From Apostichopus japonicus (taxonomy: Eukaryota; Echinodermata; Holothuroidea; Aspidochirotida; Stichopodidae): 64,000 bases of DNA. The stretch spans positions 15,274,001 through 15,338,000 of the forward strand of contig NC_092573.1 of the NCBI RefSeq assembly GCF_037975245.1. The letters run 5' to 3'. A model generated the notes under the pieces. That model did not search any database. It was not told the DNA's origin and worked only from the letters and a program-made list of their open reading frames with translations. The position numbers were made by a program, and so were the translations under genes. Below, piece by piece: positions 36,830 through 48,600 of this stretch (positions are counted from its first letter, which is position 1; the number at the start of each line of letters is the position of its first letter).

Positions 36830-38416
36830 GTGTGGAATGCAGACACAGATCCATGGGGAAGGGAGGCTTGTGCACAAACAAATTATTTATTCGCACAACC
36901 TGGCATGTAGACGTAAATCATAGATCTAATTTTATATCCCAACTATACCTCAGAATGCACCATTTCACTTCTACAATTTTTATCCTACCTCCACCTCCCC
37001 CCCTACATGGGAGTCAGGCTCAGAAAACTCAGGAGCAAACACCATCATTTTTAAAATCCTGGATCCAACCCAATTGGAATGTGAAAACAAAAACACCTTG
37101 ATATAACTTGTTTGCAAATTATTTGCAATGTATGGATTGGCCAATTTCACATGAAAAAAATTCATATTCTTTCTTGAATGTATTTTATTCTGTTAACAAT
37201 ATGAGAGGGATGAGGCATCTTTTGTTCTATGGAATAACCATTGTCTTCAAGAACAGATTTTATTCATCTTTCTTGATCAGTATTGAGCCACTAAGGACAG
37301 ACATAATAAATACAATAATGAAAATGAATATAGTCTCAAACTCTCAGTTTTATTAACAACACACCAAGAAAAATTGAAGAAAAAAAAGCTATACAAAATA
37401 TTATGGTAGTATTGAAGAGGAATCAAGGAAACCTGATGTGTAGGTTAAATTTTGTTTTTAATGTTTATTTACAGCTCAAAAGTGTTAAATGTAGTTATTT
37501 AATAAGAATCTCTTGTTTGAATAAAACACTCGGGATGGATTTGTACAACAAATGCAATGCTGACATTGTTATGTATACCAATAAGTACATTATAACATCA
37601 TATATTTGTGAATAAACTACTCTAATATAATTAAATCTGAATAAACCAGACAAAAATTGAAGTCAAGGTCACAGTTTAGCAGGGGCCGCAGCTGTTGGAC
37701 CAATTAGAATACATGCAAGGGTTGAAAGACATTGTTTAGAAGTAATTATAAGGAACTTAACTGATTGGTAGAGTAACCAATATAGAATACTTCAAAAAAG
37801 TCCTTTATGAACCCACAAAATGATTTAACGCAGGGGCAACACAAATGTATGTTTTAATTGAATTTCATGCAACATGGCAATACCATCCTTCATAATTAAA
37901 GGAAAAGTAAAGTATCTAAAACCAATCTATCAGTGAAGTCCACCAAGATCTCCCAATATTAGATTAACACAGGTACTGTAATTCACACACTAGAAGCAGT
38001 TACATAGCCCTCTTAGTTACTGCTTCACAGTGGGATACTATTCCAAAGACTACTACAGGTGTAAATGTGAATTTTTTAAAGAAAACAAATATATTTCTAG
38101 ATTCCTAAAGGTGGGTGAAGTTTAATGAGTATTAATCACATTGAGAGGACATGGTTTCATGTACATGGTTGTTTGTACCATGGGTACACACTAAATTTGG
38201 TACTGGAGCCTTTGACTTTGGCTAGAGCCTTTGGCTTTTGAGGGCCAAAGCTCCAGAACTCTGTTCCTATCACTATCCACATGATTGACAACATCGATAG
38301 ACTCAAAGGTCATCTGAAGTTCATGTTCTCTCCTAATAAGGTTGAAGTTTATAATAATGTTACAATGTAAGTTTCTGTCTTGATCGTATATTTACTTGCT
38401 TCTCACCGGCCCACTT
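36830..38416. other. Intergenic DNA between the convergent genes
   Basis: AT-rich sequence between the NDUFS4 3' end and the WDR93-like 3' end. No exon or bounded element was found on either strand. Confidence 0.45.
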
Positions 38417-38547
38417 GTGCATGTCATCTCGGCATAGATAGAAGGTGGGCTGTGTAAATACCTTATTCGATAGATGGATGGACGAAAGGATAGAATTAGG
38501 TATTTATATAGCCCACCAATCAACGCTGACATGACATAGACATGCAC
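38417..38547. repeat. Fold-back (inverted repeat) sequence
   Basis: GGTGGGCTGTGTAAATACCT at 38444-38463 pairs with AGGTATTTATATAGCCCACC at 38498-38517, with two changes. The outer pair GTGCATGTC/GACATGCAC extends the palindrome. It could be a small MITE or the remains of two opposed SINE tails. No target duplication was recognised. Confidence 0.65.
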
Positions 38548-39027
38548 GAGAAGGCACAGACTACTTAAAACTGTATATAATTTAGAAAATGGAACTTCTT
38601 CAACAAAATTGTTAAGTGTTCAGATGGCACAGACTATTTCGTAATAAATAACAAACGAAAAAATGAACATGGTTCAGTATATGAAGGCTTTGTACTGCAA
38701 GGTTCCCTTATGAATTCATTTGTGAAAGTCAACTGACTTTTAACATGTTTCAATTGCTAAAAGAGTTCAAAACCTACTTTCCCTAGGTCCCCGTTCTCTA
38801 ATTTATCCCTAGACACACTGAGCTAGTGCCAAATGAGAAGATCTCAGAGAGTAAAAGTTCGGAAGTCAAACTGACCTATTGAAGTTTGAATACTATTTAG
38901 CGACCACTATTTACTTTCTAGTTTGTTTGTGGGGGGGGGGGGGAGCAGAGGGAGGAACACTGATGACCCCTTTAAGATGATTTTAGAATGCGTGGAAGGA
39001 GTTCCTATCTATGGTTACAACGAGTAA

Positions 39028-39270
39028 TCTTCCATTGATGGTCTCTACTACCTCTGCTGTGTGAACTCTCTCAAAGATTCCATCTTTGTTGGATCCTATG
39101 TTTGAGTTATCTTCTATCGATGGTCTCTACTACCTCTGCTGCGTGAACTCTCTCAAACTTTCCATATCTATGTTGGATCCTTGGATCCTGTGTTGGAGTT
39201 ATCTTCTATCGATGGTCTCTACTACCTCTGCTGCGTGAACTCTCTCAAAGATTCCCATCTCTGTTGGATC
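39028..39270. repeat. Tandem triplication, 82-92-bp unit
   Basis: Three copies of GATGGTCTCTACTACCTCTG followed by CTGCGTGAACTCTCTCAAA and GTTGGATCCT, starting near 39037, 39119 and 39211. The array lies just past the stop of the WDR93-like gene, so it may be in its 3' UTR. Confidence 0.85.
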
Positions 39271-39583
39271 CTGATTTGTCGCTCATGTGAATCCTTCAAG
39301 CTAAGAGATAAAGATACCAGATTGAAAAGTTATGAGGAAAAAAACAACATTTAGATGGAACAGAGAGGTGGGATGCATGTTTGGATTTCAGAATGTCAAT
39401 TGGCTCTGTAAGGTTGCCAAAGGAAGCGAAAAAAAACATTACCTCTTCGTGGTGGTCGATGAACACTTAACCTGGGAAGCAAGTGTGAATTTGTCTTGGC
39501 ATTCAAGATAAACAGAAAGTGTAAATGCACTTTGTATAACTCCATACATAACTCCATGCCATGTGGCCTTTGTGAAGTATTTC

Positions 39584-39623
39584 TCAAATGTACTCATGGT
39601 AACTAATGAAATTAGACAAGAGG
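39584..39623 (-). CDS. WDR93-like exon 12 (stop)
   Basis: Acceptor AACAAATTGACAG on the minus strand. In the phase given by exon 11 it reads HLLSNFISYHEYI and stops at TGA (39586-39584). A different frame across 39439-39630 is also open for about 60 residues, so the terminal exon is uncertain. Confidence 0.5.
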
Positions 39624-42600
39624 CTGTCAATTTGTTGGTGTAATGGAGAAATACGTTGCATTAATTTACAGCTTTGATAACAACCTATGATGTGGTATGT
39701 AGTAGAACTTACTGCTTTGATAAGAGCCAATCAACTCGCTTGTTCAATGTTGTGGTGTGTAGCAGCGTGGGTGGCTTAGCTTCCTGCTCTGCAAGTGTCT
39801 TCCATCTGGTGTCCAAGCAACTGAAGGACTGGAGCTGGTAGGCTAGAAGGGCTGTCTCCTTCATGGCATTGCTGACAGATGCATCATCATCACCACCACT
39901 AACACTTGTTGCTGAGAAGGAAAATCATTTTATTGGGAGTGAGGGTCAAATAGGATATAGTTGGATGTACAGATTATTATTACAGTACAAGTTAAGAACT
40001 TGTTATACACCTTACTAATAACTTGTTATCATTGCTGCTACTACTACTAATAGTCAATAACATAACAACACACATCACCTACACTTGACTATTTGTTACT
40101 GCTACTAGCGCTAGTAACAGTCAGGTAACATTGTAGCAATGCAACTCACCTACACCTCATTAATAACTTATCACTGTTACTACTTCTAGTAACAGTCAGA
40201 AAACACCATAACAACACACATCACCTACACCTTACTATTTGATACTGCTACTAGTGCTAGTAACAGTCAGATAACACTGTAGCAATGCAACTCACCCACA
40301 CCTCATTCATAGCTTATCACTGTTACTACTACTAGTAACTCAGGAAACACCGTAACAACACACATCACCTACACCATACTATTTGATACTGCTACTAGCA
40401 GTAGTACAACACACATCACCTACACCTTACTATTAGATACTGCTACTAGCAGTAGTACAACACACATCACCTACACCTTACTATTTGATACTGCTACTAG
40501 CAGTAGTACAACACACATCACCTACACCTTACTATTTGATACTGCTACTAGCAGTAGTACAACACACATCACCTACACCTTACTATTTGATACTGCTACT
40601 AGCAGTAGTACAACACACATCACCTACACTTATTAATTTACTTTCTTTGTAAAGCGCTTTGAGCAGTAACTTTTGTTTACTGATTTGGCGCTATATAAGT
40701 CTCATTTATTATTATATTATTATTACACCTTACTATTTGATACTGCTACTAGCAGTAGTAACAGTCACACAACATTGTAGCAATGTAAGTCATCTACATC
40801 AAGTCATGTCTTGTGACTTGAAAACACCAATGATGCCAAACTATCAGGTGATCAAAACATTTTTTCCAAGCAATTTTTGCATACAAATTGAAAAAGTGTC
40901 TATCCAAATGTCCATATATGCTATGCTCCATGTCTTTTACCACTGTATAAGACCTGTCAAATAGAGGTTAAATTGAACCAAAAAAACTTAAATGCTATTT
41001 GATTTGTACCCCATTAATGAAAAGATTAATGAAACACATTGACCAACCTTTGAGTAACATCTGTTGACCACTGGCTGCCAATGACAGTATATTGCCCAGG
41101 TTGTTAATGCTGTATGGTGGTGGCACCTTAACTTTACACAAAACCTCTCCTGTCAGAAAATCTAACATCGATAACTCTCCTCCTTGTGTCATTATTAAAA
41201 GCTGTCAAAAAGGAAAGTCAAGTGATGCAAACTTGTTAAGAAAATAAATAAATAAAATCAACTTTGAATGTAAACTACTCTGCATGAGGCAAAACACCTC
41301 TCACAGATATTCTAACCATTGATGTCCCTTAAAAAATGTTCACTGAAATTACCTTCAAAGCAATTGTTTATAACATACACATAATTTGTAGAAGGGACAT
41401 CTTTGAAAGTAGGTGATTGGGGAACTTGGCTAATTCCAACCATGCATATATGCGTGTCAATAGATCTGGTTTAATTGGTACAAACACAATGAGCATGTAT
41501 CCTATTTTTACACATTGAGATGAGTAAGCCTATCTATGTACAAATTTAAAAGAGAAAAGGAAACATAGCTTTACTCACAACATTATGTAGGGACCTAACA
41601 GGTAATATGGTCTTGAGATGCGTGTCTTCTAGCTTAGAGCCATCTCTTATTACGATTTTAGTCACAAGTCTACTGCTGTAATCAAATGAAAATGATATGA
41701 GGGCACCATCTCTGGTCCCAGCAATGGTGATGACCCCTCCTGCTGAAAGGTCAGACAGTTCCGCCATCGCATCGTCGGCAGGCTGCACTGATGAGGAGAC
41801 AGGGAAGGTCAGAAACTCAACCTCTGACCGGCTGACCCTCTCGACAAACAATGGTAAACCTTATAGGAATAAAAAGAGCAGATATTGAAATATTCTATGT
41901 TACATATGATGCAAGCTCCAATTAATACTAGAGTATACAGCCTCCCCACCTCCCCCTCCCCCAGGCACTTCCAAACAATAGTTTTATAGTAACGAATGTG
42001 GTCATGGTGGTTGGAATTATGACTTAAACATGGCAACCATCATTGCAAATATCATCTCAAGTGCAAACTTTAAGATTCAGGAAGACCTGCCCCAGCCTTT
42101 ATTCTCCCTTTGGTCATACTTGGCAAATATTGCCATCCACATCAATCTTTCTGCACAATTATTATATTTCATACTTTCATATTGAAAACAAACAAATGAC
42201 ATCGCAAATGTAGGGTAAACTTAACCTTAAATGAAATGTAACTGCAGCAATCATGTTTACAAATAATTATTTTATTTTCCCTGATATTGATTCATTCTGA
42301 AATGGAACTTACCTACAAATTCATCAAAGAGAATTACTGAACTGTCCCGGAGTCCAACAGCAATCAGAAAACCACAAGGTGATAAAGAAAGTGCTGTGAT
42401 GTCAGCTCCAAATGGAATTACTCGATCTGGGTTCCTCTCCATGTCTAATTAAAAGGAAAGCATTTCTTAAGTTTGACATTTCATAAGATTGAGGAATTTG
42501 ACAGATACTACAGCTAGATGTTATATAGAGAAATATGGTATTGCTTCTTGCCAGCTAGGCGTTACATAGAGTAATATGGTATTGGGTCTTGCCAGGAAGG

Positions 42601-45600
42601 TGTTACATAGAGTAATATTGTATTGCTTCTTGCCAGGTAGGTGTTACATAGAGTAATATGGTATTGCTTATTGCCAGGTAGGTGTTACATTGAGTAATAT
42701 GGTATTGCTTATTGCCAGGTAGGTGTTACATAGAGTAATATGGTATTTCCTCTTGCCAGCTAGGTGTTACATAGAGTAATATGGTATTGCCTCTTGCCAG
42801 CTAGGTGTTACATGGAGTAATATGGTATTGCTCATTACATAGAGTAATATGGTATTGGGTCTTGCCAGGTAGGTGTTACATAGAGTAATATTGTATTGGG
42901 TCTTGCCAGGAAGGTGTTACATAGAGTAATATTGTATTGCTTCTTGCCAGGTAGGTGTTACATAGAGTAATATGGTATTGCTTATTGCCAGGTAGGTGTT
43001 ACATAGAGTAATATGGTATTGCTTATTGCCAGGTAGGTGTTACATAGAGTAATATGGTATTGCTTATTGCCAGGTAGGTGTTACATAGAGTAATATGGTA
43101 TTACTTCTTCCAGCTAGGTGTTACACGGAGTGATATGGTATTGCTCGTTACATAGAGTAATATGGTATTGGGTCTTGCCAGGAAGGTGTTACATAGAGTA
43201 ATATTGTATTGCCTCTTGCCAGGTAGGTGTTACATAGAGTGATATGGTATTACATCTTGCCAGCTAGGTGTTACATAGAGTAATATGGTATTGCTTCTTG
43301 CCAGCTAGGTGTTACATGGAGTAATATGATATTGCTTCTTGCCAGCTAGGCGTTCCATGAAGTGATATGGTATTGCCTCTTGCCAGCTAGATGTTACATG
43401 GAGTAATATGGTATTGCATCTAGCCAGCTAGGTGTTACATGGAGTAATATGGTATTGCTTATTGCCAGGTAGGTGTTACATAGAATGATTTGGTATTGCT
43501 TCTTGTCAGCTAGGTGCTACATAGAGTAATATGGTATTGCTTATTGCTAGCTAGGTGTTACATAGAGTAATATGGTATTACTTCTTGTCAGCTAGGTGTT
43601 ATATAGAGTAATATGGTACTGCTTCTTGCCAGGTTAAGGTGTTATATCTTACTGCACTCATGTATCTACAAAAATCAAACATATTGGTACTACTTGAACA
43701 ATCCTTTACTAGAAGTTACCGACCTTTGGCTGTCTTCTGAAGATCATACATGCTAAGGAAGCTGGTTTTATCCCAAGCACATACCAGATACTGCCCATCC
43801 GAAACCATGACAGATGAGGGTTGTCTTCCAGTTTTATTTAAGATTAACCATCTACAAGACTTTGATCTATTAAAAGACAAAGAAAAACACAGCATGGTCT
43901 CTCTCTGCATGACAATCTTTCATCTCTGTACTCTTGATAGGAATCAGAGTCTGCAGTTATGTTTTCCAATGTTATGACATGAATATCTTACCCCATATAT
44001 GGACCAATGATCCTTTGCCATTAGCATGCTGTGAAACATCTAAGACCTATCAATCGTATCATGCAATGCCATACAATGTTGTGGATATTTGTTTCAGAAA
44101 ACGGATCTTAAAAACTTTTGAAAATGTCAAAGATAGGTGCCGAGGAATACAACACTGAACATAAATTACTTGTTAGAATGTTAAAACGACGACTTTCACT
44201 TGAATTCAGAATGTCTTGTCAGACCTCCATGTTACGGACACCAACCTCCTGTTTAATATTTGGATATCTGTGGGTTAACACTGTTGTGGGTTGGCAGGTC
44301 TACAATGACGATGTGCTTTTAACTTCATTTTTAAGCACTTTACATTTATTAATAGTGCCCTTGTTCTCGTGGACATATTAATGGACACACTCTTTGTTCG
44401 GCATGTCAGATTATCATATATTGCTAAGATTTAAATTTGACCAATTACAATCATCAGGTTTTCATATTTTACTCATCTGGTATTAGAGAATCCATATCTT
44501 TGACACTTGGCCAAATATACTGCACCAAATACCAAGCAGAAGAAAACATAAAAAAACATAAAACAACAATGTTCATCTTCAACTTACACAAGGAGCAAAA
44601 AAACGGTTGGCTGTAATGTTTCAGAAACAAAAAGAAAAAAATGGTCTCGATTCCAAATCTTTTGCTGTCATTTTGTCTATTGATTCTGTTCCGATTCACT
44701 ATATCTATAATAATGAAAATACTGACACTCTTCCCTATTGTTAAGTAAAACTACTCCACATGACTGGAGCTGACTTTTCTGACATGTTACCTTTCATTGT
44801 GGTAAGTTATTTCCTTTGGTTGGTGACCCAAGAACGTAGCCAATTCTCTCTCTGCCACCGTTCTACGCATTTGCAAGTGCTGCTCGGTAAGTTGGTGTTT
44901 CTTGCCGACACCAATGGTGCTGATCCATTCATCCATAGCTGGCGAGGAAGTCCCTGGTAATGTTATGCTTGAGGCACCTTCAGGGAAGGAAGCAAATGGA
45001 CTCAACTTTGTCTGTTATGCATTATCTCGAGAAGGAAAATACCATAGTGTTCACATAAATTGTAATTTGATGAAAATGGGTGCATATATACATTATGGCA
45101 CAGTTCCTTTAGATAAGCTTGTTTTCCCCATGTAAGCCAATGGCAAAGGTACACTAGTACCCAACATGCAATTAAATACCTTGACTGACTTGGCTCCAGC
45201 TGGGTTTATTGAGCACAACATGGGTATTTGAGAATACACAGGTTAATATTAGCTTGACCATAACAGTTTCTTCACAAATTTTCTCAAATACTTTAAATAT
45301 GCTTCACATGTACTACCACGGCATATACTTTTGATGGTTTAAGCAGGTATAGGATGGTAAATCTCACATATTTGGTACTTCATTTACCTGTTGATTATGC
45401 CAACAAAGTTTAATATGAGATGTGTCCTAACCAATAAAAAATTCATAAAGTCACCTTCTTTGAGAAAATTTGTCCCTCACCTGTAACACCTGTTGACGGT
45501 GCTGTTACTCTTACTACCTGTGTTGGCTTTGCAAGGTTACTTGGGTTCCAGGTGGTGGTTCCACCTGGTACAGGAGATCCTCCTTGGGATGATGGTTTCG

Positions 45601-48600
45601 AGTCACCTTTGTTCTGAAAACCCACATAGCAGATAATTCATGAAATGTAAGCTGATATACATCTTGAACACAGTACCATCAACCCTGCAAAGACCCCCCA
45701 ACCCTGCAAAGACCCCCAACCCTGCAAAGACCCCCAACCCTGCAAAGATTCCCAACGTTGCAAAGAACCCCAACGCTGCAAAGACCCCAAACCCTGCAAA
45801 GACCCCAACCCTGCAAAGACCCCCAACCCTGCAAAGACCCCCAACCCTGCAAAGACCCCCCAACCCTGCAAAGACCCCCAACCATGCAAAGACCCCCCAA
45901 CCCTGCAAAGAACCCCACCCCTGCAAAGATTCCCAACGTTGCAAAGAACCCCAACCCTGCAAAGATTGGTGGGGCTCATTCAAAATTACACACTCACACA
46001 GAAAAATAAGTAGGAATAAATAAAAAAGGAACTCCAAAGACCATCAAGAAATAATGGTATTTAGCTGCTTCCTTTTCCAGTTCCACTCAGTATTTTGAAT
46101 TATTTAAAATCCACTTTTCAGCCACATAATTTTAACATACTGTACAGAGGCCTCAAAAATGATTCAATAATGGTCATCCAGGACACGTTCCTTAAACTTT
46201 TTGCAACTTTCGAAAAGCTTCAGAATTTTCTCATATCATTCCTTCCTTTACGATACCAAATTTATTCCACTAATCCTGCTTACCTCTTCTGCATTCTGCG
46301 AAGTTACTTGCTGCTTGGAAACTAAGTTCTGTATATTTTCTACTTCTTTCAACCAATTATCTCTTGGGATTTTGAAGATATCCAACCAAACTTCTCCCTC
46401 TTTACCTGAAGTGAAGTAATGTAAAATAAATCAAGACCAAGTGGTGTTAGATTTCATTCTTTGATTCCCTGTTGGTAGTTATGATTTGAGTAGATGTTTG
46501 TCTGTGATAACAGTCATTTCTTATTCAAACCTAGATAGTATATTAGCAACAGATTGACATCACCTGTAAGCCTGAAGTAGATCAAATAACATCAACAGTT
46601 TCTTCTTCAAGTGGTATTCCAGACGTATGTAAAGGTTTAGTACCATGAAAACCATACACAAACCTATCATAACAAAATTTTCTACTTTAATGGAGTGGTA
46701 CATACCAATACTGCAATTGTAGATTTCATAAGATTAACGTTAAGTACAGTACCTCTCCGAAGGTGAAGTTGTCTGTTAAAATCAGTTGTTATGTCGATTG
46801 TACTGCTTATTATGTATCAAAGAATAAAGTGTCTAGGTCTTGAATTGGATGGCTATAAAGCAATGTAGTGGACCTGAAAAGAAGAAAAAATTGAAACAAT
46901 TCTCTTAGCCATTTCAAGTCAAATTACTTAAGATGTTTAACTGTTACCTTCACTTGTAAGACCTAAATATTCTCCATCATCACAGACCACTCCTTCCAGA
47001 ATCTTGCTACCGGGACTTATTTCTGTGTCCAGGTCTTTCACAAACAGAAGTAAAGGATTTGAGTATATGTGGAGTCTGCCTTGTCCTGTATATAAATATA
47101 AAGATATTAGAGAAACAAGGTTCCTATCTATTCTCCTGAACAATGTATTATGAAAATGATTACATTTAAACAGAAAGTTTTCTTTGGATGGATCTGACAT
47201 CTATTCTTCTCAACGACTTGAGCTAATAAAATTATATTCTGAAAGTTTTCTGGACTACGAATCCTGAACAATCTGAGGAACATGTAATGTTTCTCCAGGG
47301 TTCTTCACTATCATGTTTAAGCATGTACCAGAGCTGTAAAATATGACCAATGGGTAGAAAATACCAGGGAACTTAAAAAAACAGCAGACATGTCAAGCTA
47401 CCACATCTAAGAACAAAGATTTGTGGGATAAGAAAGTTACATGTTAACATTAACTTGTTCAATGGTTTGATAGTCCACAAGGTAAAGACTTTAGTATTGT
47501 TAAAGGCATTGAAGACTCGCCGCAAACAGTGTGAAGTTTTTCTCTTGTCTCTACAAAATGCAGACAGTAATGAAATATGATACCTTGTTATCTTTAGCTG
47601 GACCTGAGATGTACATCACTGTATTGTTTGTACACTGTGCTGTGGGTATTGACCGCAGCTGTATGTACTGACTGTACACTAGTGTCTAATTACCAACAGT
47701 AGCAAGCTGTGTGTGTATTTTCTGGGATCGATGGTGGTGTCTAACACTTCTGTTACAACTCATTCAAAACTAGGTCAGATTACCGGCATTAGAAGTTCCT
47801 TTTTGTGCGAGTCTTCACACCCTTTAATCATCAAAGCCTATAAAAACCATGCTGTCTTAAAAGAATCAACTTTGGTATGTGCCCTGTGTGGGGAAATTGG
47901 ATTTAAGTGAATACGATTCTAACTATATAACTATACAACTGTTCCTGACTGATCCTGAATCCTTTACTGTCAAACTAAGAGATGTTCCCTTTGCTTTCTA
48001 AAAGATAAGACCTACAGCTCAGACAATTGATAAATACCTGATTTGTAAATGGAGATAATAAGGCATGCCTGAACACCAATCTGTACTGTTGTTATGTTGC
48101 TTATCTCAGAAGTTTCATGCTTGTTGCCTGCTTCTTCGGACGTCCATGTTGCTATAGGTTGGCGTGTGATGGGATCGAGAACGATCAGGTCATCAGGTAA
48201 GCCCAGAAATACTGCCGTCCCATCTGGACTCTCCGTTACCCCTGGGCTGTCTTTGTATTGCTAGAATTGGCAGAGAAATTTGATATTTGTCCCAAAACTA
48301 AACGATTTCAATCAAACAAAAGTTGCTTGAATTTACCATCTGTACTTTAGTCACTCAGATATCACAAGAAGAACACACCACTACTTAAATGTAGAGCACT
48401 TTGATTGAGAATTATCAAAATGTTGATGATAATAAATGAAATATACATTTGAAAAATGTTAAATCAAGATCATTAAGCAAAGTTGTTTGCATGACATCAT
48501 ATGCGACATGGTATGTTAAAATTGAGCCTGTTCAACATTTACAGCAGTGGAAGGACTTAACCATCATCAGTGATTGGGATTTTAAACAAGGAAAGTTTAA

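Noticed and set aside
39439-39630. Alternative last exon of the WDR93-like gene in another frame (about 60 codons)
   Set aside because: It looks protein-like, but its phase does not match the perfect GTAAGT donor of exon 11; the matching frame stops at 39584. Kept only as a doubt on the terminal exon.
45603-46037. Gly/Leu-rich and Pro-rich frames around the 17-18-bp array
   Set aside because: Repeat artefacts inside a spliced intron of the WDR93-like gene.
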